Source of the DNA: Microbacterium stercoris
GTDB lineage: Bacteria > Actinomycetota > Actinomycetes > Actinomycetales > Microbacteriaceae
Length of the DNA: 64,000 nucleotides
Assembly: GCF_017592545.1 (NCBI RefSeq)
Contig: NZ_JAGFOA010000004.1
Coordinates: 248,001 to 312,000, forward strand
Reading direction: 5' to 3'
Position 1 is the first letter of the stretch, and every line of letters begins with the position of its first letter. The notes below the pieces were generated by a model. The model made no database searches. It was not told where the DNA came from and saw nothing but the letters and a program-made list of their open reading frames with translations. Positions 31,505 through 40,251 of the stretch are shown one piece after another. The position numbers and the translations under genes are program-made.

Positions 31505-34075
31505 GTGTCGCAGACAGATTCTTCCTCCGCCGTGCCCCACGAGGGCGGGTTCGATGTCCACGCCCTTCACTCGAAGTGGCAGTCGTACTGGGCGGAGCAG
31601 GGCACCTTCCTCGCGGGCGGCGACGACGACACGCGCCCCCGCAAGTACGTGCTGGCGATGTTCCCGTACCCCTCGGGCGACCTGCACATGGGCCACGCGG
31701 AGAACTACCTCTACAGCGACATCGTGGCGCGCTACTGGCGCCACCGCGGCTACAACGTGCTGCACCCGATCGGCTGGGACTCCTTCGGGCTGCCGGCCGA
31801 GAACGCAGCCATCCTGCGCGGCGCCGACCCCAAGGAGTGGACGTACGCCAACATCGCGCAGCAGCGCGACAGCATGAAGGCGTACGGCGCCTCCTTCGAC
31901 TGGAGCCGTGTGCTCCACACCAGCGATGACGACTACTACCGCTGGAACCAGTGGCTGTTCCAGCAGCTGTACGAGCGGGGTCTGGCCTACCGCAAGGACA
32001 GCCCGGTCAACTGGTGCCCCAACGACCAGACCGTGCTCGCCAACGAGCAGGTCGTCGACGGCCACTGCGAGCGCTGCGGGGCCGCGGTCGTCAAGCGCAA
32101 GCTCACGCAGTGGTACTTCAAGATCACCGACTACGCCGACCGGCTGCTCGACGACCTGAACCAGCTCGAGGGCCGCTGGCCGCACAAGGTGCTGCAGATG
32201 CAGCGCAACTGGATCGGCCGCTCCATCGGCGCCGACGTCGATTTCGAGATCGAGGGCCGCGCCGAGAAGGTGACGGTGTTCACCACGCGTCCCGACACGC
32301 TGCACGGCGCGACCTTCATGGTGGTCGCGCCCGACAGCGACCTGGCCGCCGAGCTGGTCGCCAGTGCCTCACCCGAGGCCCGCACGCGCTTCCAGGACTA
32401 CCTGGAGCAGACGCAGAAGCAGACCGACATCGAGCGTCAGGCGACCGACCGTCCCAAGACGGGCGTGTTCCTCGAGCGCTACGCGCTGAACCCGTTCACG
32501 GGCGAGCGCCTGCCGATCTGGGCCGCCGACTACGTCCTGGCCGACTATGGCCACGGTGCCGTGATGGCCGTGCCCGCGCACGATCAGCGCGACCTCGACT
32601 TCGCCCGCGCCTTCGACCTGCCGGTCAAGGTCGTGGTGGACACCACGGCTGCCGTCACGGGCGCCATTCCGGTGATCGAGGTCGACGAGGACGGCGTGCC
32701 GATTGACCCCGCCCTCTCCGACCTGGATCCGGCCGTCACCGGTCAGGCGCTGGCGGGCGAGGGGCGTATGGTCAACTCCGGTCCGCTCGACGGGCTGTCC
32801 AAGCGCAACGCGATCGCCCGCGCGATCGAGCTGCTCGAGGCCGCCGGAACGGGCCGGGCCTCGAAGCAGTACCGCCTGCGCGACTGGCTGATCTCGCGTC
32901 AGCGCTTCTGGGGCACCCCCATCCCGATGATCCACACCCAGAGCGGTGAGATCGTCCCGGTGCCGGCCGATGAGCTTCCCGTGCGGCTGCCGGACGCGGC
33001 AGGCCTCGACCTGAAGCCGAAGGGATCGTCGCCGCTCGGCGCGGCGACGGGCTGGGTCGAGACCACCGACCCGCGCACCGGCGAACCCGCGCTGCGCGAC
33101 CCCGACACGATGGACACCTTCGTCGACAGCTCGTGGTACTTCCTGCGCTTCCTGTCGCCCGGCAACGCCGAGAAGGCCTTCGACTCGGCGGACGCCGATC
33201 GCTGGGCTCCTGTCGACGCGTACATCGGCGGTGTCGAGCACGCGATCCTGCACCTGCTCTACGCGCGCTTCATCACCAAGGTCCTCTTCGACATGGGCCT
33301 GGTGGACTTCACCGAGCCGTTCTCGAGCCTGATCAATCAGGGCATGGTGATCCTGGACGGCGCGAAGATGTCGAAGTCCAAGGGCAACCTGGTGCTCTTC
33401 AGCGAGGAGCTCGAGAAGCACGGCGCCGACGTGCTCCGGGTGGCGCTGGCCTTCGCCGGCCCCGTGGAGGACGACAAGGACTGGAGTGACGTCTCCACGA
33501 CCGGCGCGTTCAAGTTCCTCTCTCGCGCGATGCGTCTGGCCAACGAGGTCTCGTCCGACCCCGGTGTCGACTTCGCCGCGGGTGACGCGACGCTTCGCCG
33601 CGTCACCCACAAGGTGCTCGCCGACGTCCCGGGCCTCGTCGAGCAGACGAAGTTCAACGTCGTCGTGGCGCGTCTTATGGAGCTCGTCAACGCGATCCGC
33701 AAGGCCGTCGACGGCTCCGCGGGCGCCGGGGACCCTGCGGTGCGTGAGGCCGTCGAGGCGACCGCGCTGATCCTGGATCTGGTCGCGCCGCACACCGCCG
33801 AGGAGATGTGGCAGGTCCTGGGGCACGAGGGCTCGATCGGTCTCGCCGTCTGGCCCGTCGCCGATCCGACGCTGCTCGTCGAGGACTCGGTGGTCGCCGT
33901 CGTCCAGATCGACGGCAAGGTGCGCTCGACGCTGTCGGTGTCGGCGAAGATCTCCGCCGAGGAGCTCGAGGCTCTCGCACGCGCCGACGAGAAGGTCATC
34001 CGCTCGCTCGACGGACGCGAGATCGTGCGGGCGATCGTCCGCGTCCCGAAGGTGGTCAGCTTCTCGACGAAGTGA
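31505..34075 (+). CDS. leuS: Leucyl-tRNA synthetase
   Basis: Class I aminoacyl-tRNA synthetase of 856 residues from the GTG at 31505. It charges leucine to tRNA-Leu and edits mischarged species. HIGH-type motif: [17 protein letters not shown] motif near residues 621-625 (KMSKSKGN). The editing domain lies between them ([25 protein letters not shown]). An in-frame TTG at 31490 would add five residues. I prefer GTG because MSQTDSS looks like a normal start, but neither has a good ribosome site. I see no T-box upstream. A strong hairpin follows the stop. Confidence 0.95.
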   Translation: MSQTDSSSAVPHEGGFDVHALHSKWQSYWAEQGTFLAGGDDDTRPRKYVLAMFPYPSGDLHMGHAENYLYSDIVARYWRHRGYNVLHPIGWDSFGLPAENAAILRGADPKEWTYANIAQQRDSMKAYGASFDWSRVLHTSDDDYYRWNQWLFQQLYERGLAYRKDSPVNWCPNDQTVLANEQVVDGHCERCGAAVVKRKLTQWYFKITDYADRLLDDLNQLEGRWPHKVLQMQRNWIGRSIGADVDFEIEGRAEKVTVFTTRPDTLHGATFMVVAPDSDLAAELVASASPEARTRFQDYLEQTQKQTDIERQATDRPKTGVFLERYALNPFTGERLPIWAADYVLADYGHGAVMAVPAHDQRDLDFARAFDLPVKVVVDTTAAVTGAIPVIEVDEDGVPIDPALSDLDPAVTGQALAGEGRMVNSGPLDGLSKRNAIARAIELLEAAGTGRASKQYRLRDWLISRQRFWGTPIPMIHTQSGEIVPVPADELPVRLPDAAGLDLKPKGSSPLGAATGWVETTDPRTGEPALRDPDTMDTFVDSSWYFLRFLSPGNAEKAFDSADADRWAPVDAYIGGVEHAILHLLYARFITKVLFDMGLVDFTEPFSSLINQGMVILDGAKMSKSKGNLVLFSEELEKHGADVLRVALAFAGPVEDDKDWSDVSTTGAFKFLSRAMRLANEVSSDPGVDFAAGDATLRRVTHKVLADVPGLVEQTKFNVVVARLMELVNAIRKAVDGSAGAGDPAVREAVEATALILDLVAPHTAEEMWQVLGHEGSIGLAVWPVADPTLLVEDSVVAVVQIDGKVRSTLSVSAKISAEELEALARADEKVIRSLDGREIVRAIVRVPKVVSFSTK

Positions 34076-34092
34076 GTCGCTGCGACGAAGAC

Positions 34093-34134
34093 CGCGAGGG
34101 CGGGCGTCCGGTTCGCCGGTCGCCCGCCCTCGCG
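34093..34134 (+). terminator. Terminator of leuS
   Basis: An 18-bp stem broken by one T-T mismatch: arms CGCGAGGGCGGGCG and CGCCCGCCCTCGCG, an inner CCGG/CCGG and a TTCG loop (34112-34115). It begins 17 bases after the leuS stop. Confidence 0.8.
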
Positions 34135-34231
34135 TCTCCGCCGCCGTGAGTCGCGCTCTACCGCTGAGTGGGTGCGCCGGGCAAGATGTGGAGCAGACAA
34201 CGGTCCCACCCTGGAGCCCTGAGGAGCACGC

Positions 34232-34801
34232 ATGACCCAGATCAGCCCGCCCGTCGACATCGCCCGCTCGCTGCGCATCCTGACCATCGTCACCGGCGCC
34301 ATCGCCGTGGTGATGGGGGCCGCGATCCTCACCTGGCCGCTCAAGACCGCGGCGACGATCACCATCTTCATCGCCATCTACACGCTCATCGCCGGAGCGG
34401 TCGACATCGCTCTGGCGATCTTCTCGCGCGGGCTGGGCGTGTGGATGCGGATCGGCACGGCTGTTCTCGGACTGCTGTTCATCGCGGCGTCGATCGTCGC
34501 CTTCGCGAATCTCGAGAGCACGACCGTGCTCCTGGCGTTCTTCGTCGCCATCATGCTCGGTGTCTCCTGGATCTTCGATGGGGTGCTGACGCTGTTCTCC
34601 ACGCGCGGTCAGGGTGGAGCGGGGCCTGTGGCCGCGTCGCGCGGGTGGACGATCGCCTACGCGATTCTCAGCATCCTCGCCGGCATCGCGGTGCTCTTCG
34701 CGCCGCTGCTCGCGGCGGTCTGGGTCTGGCTCCTGATCGGCATCTCGCTGGTGGTCTTCGGCATCGTGCAGATCGTGCGGGGTGTCAAGCTGGGTCGATG
34801 A
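34232..34801 (+). CDS. HdeD family (DUF308) membrane protein
   Basis: A 189-residue protein with six hydrophobic helices in three repeated pairs, starting SLRILTIVTGAIAVVMGAAILTWPLKTAA. It matches HdeD-like proteins, named for acid resistance in E. coli; its function in actinobacteria is not known. Ribosome site GAGGAG stands 7 bases before the ATG. It sits alone between the leuS terminator and comEA. Confidence 0.85.
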   Translation: MTQISPPVDIARSLRILTIVTGAIAVVMGAAILTWPLKTAATITIFIAIYTLIAGAVDIALAIFSRGLGVWMRIGTAVLGLLFIAASIVAFANLESTTVLLAFFVAIMLGVSWIFDGVLTLFSTRGQGGAGPVAASRGWTIAYAILSILAGIAVLFAPLLAAVWVWLLIGISLVVFGIVQIVRGVKLGR

Positions 34802-34897
34802 GCCGCTGACGCGCGCGCTCTGTCGTCCCCAGCCGCGGGATTCCGACCTCGGTTCCCCCAGCGAACTCAGCGAGGCTCCGGGCCCCGCGCGGGTTCG

Positions 34898-34903
34898 TAG
34901 CGT
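34898..34903 (+). promoter_or_regulatory. -10 box of leaderless promoter (comEA-comEC)
   Basis: TAGCGT ends six bases before the GTG start of the ComEA gene. Confidence 0.5.
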
Positions 34904-34909
34904 TGAGGC

Positions 34910-35551
34910 GTGACGGCCGCTGAGGACACTCCCGCTGACCGCGCTCCTCTTCCCGAGATCGCCGAGCCGCCTCGGCGGCTGAAGCTCGGCCTCGGCGCGA
35001 TCGTGCTGCTGGTGCTCGTCGCACTCGCGGTGACGATCGGCATCGGGGTGTGGCGCGGGTCCACCGCGCCCACCGCCGTGATCTCCGGGGCCACCCCGTC
35101 TCCGGGCGCCACCGCCCCGGCAGGGCGGATCTACGTGCACGTTGACGGGCGCGTACGCGTCGCGGGGCTCTACGTGCTGCCGGCGGGCTCGCGCGTCGTC
35201 GACGCCGTGGCGTCCGCCGGCGGATTCGCCGACGACGCCGACCGCTCGGCTGTGAACCTCGCGCGCGTTGTGGCCGACGGCGAGCAGCTGATCGTTCCGG
35301 CGAAGGGCGCCGCGCCCTCTGCTGCTGCGCCGCAGGCGGACGGAGCCGCGGACGACGGCACCATCGATCTCAACACCGCCGGCGCGGACGCGCTGGAAGA
35401 GCTTCCGCGCATCGGCCCGGCGCTGGCCGAGCGCATCATCGCCTGGAGAGAGGAGAACGGCCGCTTCGCTCACGTCGACGACCTTCTCGCGGTGCCGGGG
35501 ATCGGCGACAAGATGCTCGAATCGCTCCGCGATCACGTGAGGGTCGGATGA
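34910..35551 (+). CDS. comEA: ComEA family DNA-binding protein
   Basis: A 213-residue membrane-anchored DNA receptor of the competence system. A short cytoplasmic N-terminus, one transmembrane helix (about 24-46), an SLBB-like domain (YVHVDGRVRVAGLYVLPAGSRVVDAV, about 75-125) and a C-terminal double helix-hairpin-helix (IDLNTAGADALEELPRIGPALAERI, about 148-212). The GTG start is supported by the leaderless -10 at 34898. The stop overlaps the comEC start. Many actinobacteria keep this pair without demonstrated natural transformation. Confidence 0.92.
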   Translation: MTAAEDTPADRAPLPEIAEPPRRLKLGLGAIVLLVLVALAVTIGIGVWRGSTAPTAVISGATPSPGATAPAGRIYVHVDGRVRVAGLYVLPAGSRVVDAVASAGGFADDADRSAVNLARVVADGEQLIVPAKGAAPSAAAPQADGAADDGTIDLNTAGADALEELPRIGPALAERIIAWREENGRFAHVDDLLAVPGIGDKMLESLRDHVRVG

Positions 35552-37887
35552 GCCCGCCCATCCCCGAGACCGAGACCGAACTCGGCGGCCGTGATCTGCG
35601 GATGGTACCGGTCGCGGCGGTCGGGTGGGCTGCTGGTCTCTTCGCGGTGCTCTTTCCCGCAGCCGCGGCCTGGGTGGCAATCAGCGCGTGGGGGCTGGCC
35701 GTGACCGGTGTCGTGGCGCGCCGATGGTGGGCCGTCGCTGCCCGGACGGTGTGGACCGTGGGCGTGCTCGCGTGCGCCGTCGCGGGGACGGTCGCCGCAC
35801 ACGTGGCACTGGCTGAGCCGGGGCGGCGGCAGGTGTCCGAGCTCGCTGCCGGTCGGGCGGTCGAGATCGATGTCGTCGTGATCTCGAAGGTCGAGCGGCG
35901 CGGCGGGGCGCTCTGGTTCGACGCCGAGATGTCGATGGCGCGGCGCGGTGAGGAGCGGGTGACGGGATCGGCGCCGGTGACGGTCACGGTCGCGTCGGAT
36001 GCCCTGGAGGGCGGGGTGCTCGACCTCGGATCGCGTGCGCACGTGCAGGGCAGCGCGCAGGCCTCCGAACCAGGCGACCGCGCGGTGATCACGCTGTTCG
36101 CACGCACGGTCGAGGTGCGCGCGGGACCGGCGTTCGGGCTGGACCTGACGGCCGGGCTGCGCGACGCCCTCGTCGCGCGTGCGGCACTGCTGCCGCAGCC
36201 GGGCGCGATGCTGCTGCCAGGCCTTGCCGTGGGAGACACCCGAACCGTGTCCGAAGAGCTCGACGCGGCGATGAAGGCGTCGTCGCTGTCGCACCTGACC
36301 GCGGTCAGCGGAGCGAACTGCGCGCTGGTGGTCGGCCTCGCCTTCGGCGCCGCCTCGCTGCTCGGCGCGACGCGGGCGGTGCGCATCACCGTGGGGCTCG
36401 CGGCGCTGGGCGGCTTCATACTGCTCGTCACACCCGAGCCGAGTGTGATCCGCGCGGGGGCGATGGCCGCGATCGCCCTCCTCGCGCTGGCGCTCGGCCG
36501 CACAGGTGCCGGCGTCGCGGTGCTCTCCCTTGCGACGACCGTGCTGCTCATCGCGGATCCGTGGCTCGCGACGTCCTACGGCTTCGTCCTCTCTGTCGTC
36601 GCAACCGGATCGCTCCTGCTGCTCGCCGCACCGCTTGCGCGGGGGCTCAGCCGCTGGCTCCCCGCTCCTCTCGCGCTGGCGCTGAGCGTGCCCCTGTCGG
36701 CACAGCTCGCCTGCGGCCCGGTGCTTGTGCTTCTCGCACCGGAGGTGCCGCTGTACGGCGTTCTCGCCAACCTGCTCGCAGATCCCGCCGCCCCGATCGT
36801 GACGGTGGTGGGTCTCGCCGCCTGCCTCGCGGCGCCTCTTCCGGCGCTGGCTGACGGACTGGCGGCCATCGCGTGGGTGCCGTCCGCGTGGATCGCCTCG
36901 ACCGCGCAAACGATCGCTGCGCTCCCCGGTGCGCGCCTCACCTGGCCGCCCGGCCTGGGCGGCGCCGTACTTCTGGCATCCGCGGGGCTGCTCGCCGGCA
37001 TCCTGATCCTGCGCTCCGGATCCGTCCGGGCTCGCGACCGCCGGATGCGTCGCATGGCCGCCGCGCTCCTCGCGATCGGGACGGGCGCCATGTCGGGCGC
37101 GGTAGCGCTGGGGGGTGCCGCGGGACCGCTCACCGTGCCGTCCGATTGGGCGATCGCCGCGTGCGACGTCGGGCAGGGAGACGCGCTGATCCTCCGCTCA
37201 GCCGACGCCGTTGCGGTCATCGACACCGGCCCGGAACCTGACCCGCTCGCCCGGTGCCTCTCACGCCTGGGCATCGGGCGCGTCGATCTGCTGGTGCTCA
37301 CGCACTTCGACCGAGATCATTCGGGCGGCGCCCGCGCTCTGCGCGACCGAGTCGACACCGTCTTGCACGGCCCCGTCGAGGAGGCGCAGCAGCGGAGCGT
37401 GCTCGACGACCTCGGGCGCGTCGAGCGCGTATCCGCGGCAGCCGGGCTCAGCGGGGTGCTCGGCGGCGCGCGCTGGAGGGTGGTCTGGCCCCGCGCGGAG
37501 TCGAAGGCATTCGCGGCCGGCAACGATGCGAGCGTTGTCCTCGAGATCGCCGGCGCGGACCTGCCGCGCACGATCCTGCTGGGCGACCTCGGCGCTTCGG
37601 CGCAGTCCGCCCTCTTGCGATCGGCGCTCGTCGCGGGCCCCTATGACGTGGTGAAGGTCGCCCACCACGGCAGCGCAGATCAGGATCCTCAGCTGTATGC
37701 CGAGGTCGCCGCTCCGTTGGCGCTCATCTCGGTGGGGGAGGGAAACGACTTCGGGCATCCCCGCCCGGAGATCTTGGGCACGCTCGCCAATCTCGGCGCC
37801 ACCATCGAGCGCACCGATGAGGAGGGTCTCGTGCTCGTCTCTCGTGCCGACGGGGGAGTGCGCGTGTGGCGCGAGCGCGCGCCGTGA
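35548..37887 (+). CDS. comEC: ComEC/Rec2 family competence protein
   Basis: A 779-residue multi-spanning channel proposed to move single-stranded DNA across the membrane. Two or three N-terminal helices and an OB-like external domain (about 85-190) come first. The competence domain contains HLTAVSGANCALV (near 250) and many helices up to about 500. A C-terminal metallo-beta-lactamase domain (about 535-779) has CDVGQGDALIL and LTHFDRDHSGG, the putative nuclease centre. The ATG overlaps the comEA stop (ATGA). No comEB lies between them. Confidence 0.93.
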   Translation: MSPPIPETETELGGRDLRMVPVAAVGWAAGLFAVLFPAAAAWVAISAWGLAVTGVVARRWWAVAARTVWTVGVLACAVAGTVAAHVALAEPGRRQVSELAAGRAVEIDVVVISKVERRGGALWFDAEMSMARRGEERVTGSAPVTVTVASDALEGGVLDLGSRAHVQGSAQASEPGDRAVITLFARTVEVRAGPAFGLDLTAGLRDALVARAALLPQPGAMLLPGLAVGDTRTVSEELDAAMKASSLSHLTAVSGANCALVVGLAFGAASLLGATRAVRITVGLAALGGFILLVTPEPSVIRAGAMAAIALLALALGRTGAGVAVLSLATTVLLIADPWLATSYGFVLSVVATGSLLLLAAPLARGLSRWLPAPLALALSVPLSAQLACGPVLVLLAPEVPLYGVLANLLADPAAPIVTVVGLAACLAAPLPALADGLAAIAWVPSAWIASTAQTIAALPGARLTWPPGLGGAVLLASAGLLAGILILRSGSVRARDRRMRRMAAALLAIGTGAMSGAVALGGAAGPLTVPSDWAIAACDVGQGDALILRSADAVAVIDTGPEPDPLARCLSRLGIGRVDLLVLTHFDRDHSGGARALRDRVDTVLHGPVEEAQQRSVLDDLGRVERVSAAAGLSGVLGGARWRVVWPRAESKAFAAGNDASVVLEIAGADLPRTILLGDLGASAQSALLRSALVAGPYDVVKVAHHGSADQDPQLYAEVAAPLALISVGEGNDFGHPRPEILGTLANLGATIERTDEEGLVLVSRADGGVRVWRERAP

Positions 37888-37914
37888 CATCGGTGCGCCG
37901 TCGGAGGCCGCCGG

Positions 37915-37920
37915 TAGGCT
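37915..37920 (+). promoter_or_regulatory. -10 box of leaderless promoter (holA)
   Basis: TAGGCT ends six bases before the holA ATG. Confidence 0.5.
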
Positions 37921-37926
37921 GGGGGA

Positions 37927-38970
37927 ATGGCTGCCGCAACCGCTTCGAAGTCCGCCCGCGGGGCCAAGACCTCCATCCCGCAGCTGGCGTGGCGCAGCCC
38001 CCGCCCCGCTCCCATCGTGCTCGTGTCCGGGCCCGAGGAGGTCTGCGCCGAGCGCGCTATCGCCGGCGTCCGCGACTATCTCAAGGCCGAGGATCCGGCG
38101 CTCGAGATCACGGACATCCGCGCCGACGACTATGTGGCCGGAACCCTTCTTGCCGTATCCGCGCCCTCGTTGTTCGGGGAACCGCGCCTCGTGCGCGTCT
38201 CGGGCGTCGAGAAGTGCAGCGACGCGTTCCTCACGGAGGCTCTCTCTTACCTCGAGCACCCGCAGGAGGGCGCCACGGTCGTGCTGCGGCACACCTCCGC
38301 GACGGTGCGGGGCAAGAAGCTCCTCGATGCGATCCGGGCCGGAACCGGCGGCGGCGTCGAAGTGCCGTGCCCGGCGATCAAGAAGGACGCCGACCGCCAG
38401 GCCTTCGCCGCCGACGAGTTCACGTCGGTCGGCCGCCGCATCGCGCCGAAGGCGCTTCAAGCCCTGGTCTCGGCGTTCAGCGGCGACCTCGCCGAGCTGG
38501 CTGCCGCGTGCCAGCAGCTGCTCAACGACGTCGAGGGCGACATCACCGAGGCGGTCGTCAACCGCTACTACGGGGGCCGCGTGGAGCTCAACGCGTTCGT
38601 CGTGGCCGACGACGCGATCTCCGGCAACTACGGCAGCGCACTGGTCAACCTGCGTCATGCCCTGGCATCGGGCGCCGACCCGGTGCCGATCGTGGCGGCC
38701 TTCGCGATGAAGCTCCGCACGATGGCGAAGGTCGCCGGCGCTGGTCGCGAGAACAGCCGTGCCGTCGCGTCACGCCTCGGAATGCAGGATTGGCAGGTCG
38801 ACCGCGCCCGCAGGGATCTTCAGGCCGGATGGACGCAGTCGACGCTCGGACTGGCGATCCAGGCCACCGCGCGCGCGGACGCGGAGGTCAAGGGCGCGTC
38901 GCGCGACCCCATCTTCGCCCTCGAGCGCATGGTGTCGGTCATCGCGAACCGGCGACCCTTCGGCGAGTAG
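37927..38970 (+). CDS. holA: DNA polymerase III subunit delta
   Basis: A 347-residue clamp-loader subunit that opens the beta clamp. The start of the conserved domain is IVLVSGPEEVCAERAI (about 31-46). A RecA-like core and a C-terminal helical collar domain (AFVVADDAISGNYGSALVNLRHAL onward) follow. The context downstream of comEA-comEC and next to rpsT is a standard bacterial arrangement. A -10 box at 37915 indicates a separate leaderless transcript, although read-through from comEC over the 39-base gap is also possible. Confidence 0.92.
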   Translation: MAAATASKSARGAKTSIPQLAWRSPRPAPIVLVSGPEEVCAERAIAGVRDYLKAEDPALEITDIRADDYVAGTLLAVSAPSLFGEPRLVRVSGVEKCSDAFLTEALSYLEHPQEGATVVLRHTSATVRGKKLLDAIRAGTGGGVEVPCPAIKKDADRQAFAADEFTSVGRRIAPKALQALVSAFSGDLAELAAACQQLLNDVEGDITEAVVNRYYGGRVELNAFVVADDAISGNYGSALVNLRHALASGADPVPIVAAFAMKLRTMAKVAGAGRENSRAVASRLGMQDWQVDRARRDLQAGWTQSTLGLAIQATARADAEVKGASRDPIFALERMVSVIANRRPFGE

Positions 38971-38984
38971 ATCCGGCACACGAA

Positions 38985-39014
38985 GAAGGCCCGCCCCAAA
39001 TGGGACGGGCCTTC
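38985..39014 (-). terminator. Terminator between rpsT and holA, best on the rpsT side
   Basis: Arms GAAGGCCCGCCCC (38985-38997) and GGGACGGGCCTTC (39002-39014) with loop AAAT. The one mismatch is C-A on the plus strand but a G-U wobble in minus-strand RNA, so the stem is continuous only for the rpsT transcript. Confidence 0.7.
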
Positions 39015-39029
39015 TCGACGATCAGCTGG

Positions 39030-39290
39030 TCAGAGACCGGCGACCTTGGAGGCGAGAGCCGACTTGCGGTTCGCGGCCTGGTTCTTGTGGATGACGCCCT
39101 TGCTCACGGCCTTGTCGAGCTTCTTGGCCGCCTTGGCGAAGGCGGTCTCAGCGGCGGCCTTGTCGCCGGCGGCGATGGCCTCGCGCGTCTTGCGGACGAA
39201 CGACTTCAGCTCGCTCTTCACGGCCTTGTTGCGCTCGCGCGCCTTCTCGTTGGTCTTGATGCGCTTGATCTGCGACTTGATGTTTGCCAC
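39030..39290 (-). CDS. rpsT: 30S ribosomal protein S20
   Basis: An 86-residue basic, helical primary binder of 16S rRNA. The opening [20 protein letters not shown] and ending [15 protein letters not shown] are diagnostic, and the length is typical. It starts with GTG (GTG GCA AAC). The gene is convergent with holA, and a hairpin in the upstream leader could take part in feedback control. Confidence 0.97.
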   Translation of the reverse strand: MANIKSQIKRIKTNEKARERNKAVKSELKSFVRKTREAIAAGDKAAAETAFAKAAKKLDKAVSKGVIHKNQAANRKSALASKVAGL

Positions 39291-39361
39291 GTGTCAGAGG
39301 ACTTTCGTTCAGAGGATGTTCGGACGATGTCGATTGACAAGAGAGGGGTGTCGCACGACGG

Positions 39362-39379
39362 GTGTGGATTGCTCCACAC
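39362..39379 (-). promoter_or_regulatory. Small hairpin upstream of rpsT
   Basis: GTGTGGA (39362-39368), TTGC, TCCACAC (39373-39379): a perfect 7-bp stem between the hydrolase stop and rpsT. It could be a weak terminator for the hydrolase gene or part of the S20 leader; no U-run follows. Confidence 0.35.
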
Positions 39380-39405
39380 GCAAGCCAAGGACCAAGCTTA
39401 GCAGG

Positions 39406-40161
39406 TCAGTCCGCGGACGCCGCGAGCTGACGGGCCTCGAGTGTCGCGATTCCGAGATCGATCACCGCGTTGAACACCCTCGGCTGCATGGCGGTGGCGA
39501 GGTGGGTGGCGCGCGGCACCACGATCAGCTCCGCGTGCGGAACCAGTGATGTGAAGAGCCTCTCGTTGATGCGCAGCTGATCGTACTGCCCGTTCACGAA
39601 CCACATCGGGATCCGGATCCGCTTCAGCGCCGCCGGCACATCCAGGCTCACGAGACTCGCCAGCACGGCATCCTGGATGTGGTCGGCATAGCCGCCTGCT
39701 CCGAAGTCGCCGCGCGTCTCCTCCGGCAGCGTGGCGCGCAGCACGGCCTGCGTGATCGCCGCCCCGCGATCGGGCAGGTTCAGGAGCGCATCCAGAATGG
39801 TGCGGTAGAACATCAGCCCGGGCCCGCGCGGGATCGCGGTGCAGCACGAGGCGATGTACGCGTCGACGGGCGGGGGAGTCTCCTGTCCGACGTAGACGGT
39901 CGAGAGGATCCCGCCCATGGAGTGCCCGATCAGCAGCACGGGTCCGCGCTCGGCGGCGTCGCGCACCGCGGCATCGATCGTCGCGAAGGCGGCGTCGAGC
40001 GTGAACTCCTCGGCCATGCGCGATCCGTGCCCCGGCAGGTCCGGAGCGAGGAAAGGCGTGCCGCGATCCGACAGATGCCGGATCTGCGCACGCCACATGG
40101 TCGCGGATGTGCGCACCCCATGCACCAGAACGACCTGAACGGGCCTCGGGTCCATCGGCAT
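39406..40161 (-). CDS. Alpha/beta hydrolase
   Basis: A 251-residue serine hydrolase of unknown substrate. VVLVHGVRTSATMW gives the oxyanion-hole HG, PDLPGHGSR follows, and the nucleophile elbow is IGHSMGG with S81. The late VNGQYDQLR block holds the acid residue and ATHLATAM the catalytic His. The ATG at 40161 is supported by -10 TAGCGT (complement of 40168-40173) six bases before it; an ATG two codons downstream is possible but less well placed. It lies behind the opp terminator, so it has its own transcript. Confidence 0.88.
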   Translation of the reverse strand: MPMDPRPVQVVLVHGVRTSATMWRAQIRHLSDRGTPFLAPDLPGHGSRMAEEFTLDAAFATIDAAVRDAAERGPVLLIGHSMGGILSTVYVGQETPPPVDAYIASCCTAIPRGPGLMFYRTILDALLNLPDRGAAITQAVLRATLPEETRGDFGAGGYADHIQDAVLASLVSLDVPAALKRIRIPMWFVNGQYDQLRINERLFTSLVPHAELIVVPRATHLATAMQPRVFNAVIDLGIATLEARQLAASAD

Positions 40162-40183
40162 GGCACCACGCTAGCCGAAACGA

Positions 40184-40221
40184 CTTCGGGGCCGGCGGCT
40201 CGAAAGCCACCGACCCCGAAG
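40184..40221 (-). terminator. Terminator of the second opp operon
   Basis: Arms CTTCGGGGCCGGCGGCT (40184-40200) and AGCCACCGACCCCGAAG (40205-40221). Two mismatches on the plus strand become G-U wobbles in minus-strand RNA, giving an unbroken 17-bp stem with a UUCG loop. It begins 31 bases after the binding-protein stop. Confidence 0.8.
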
Positions 40222-40251
40222 CGGATCAGGTCGGATCAGACCGCGAAGGCC

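Noticed and set aside
32369..35680. An uninterrupted 1103-codon frame on the minus strand
   Set aside because: It lies antisense to leuS, hdeD and comEA, is rich in Arg, Gly and Ala without any motif, and arises because high third-position GC removes stop codons. The same applies to long minus-strand frames at 6600-9629 and 3893-5464 and to the plus-strand frame at 20796-22877.
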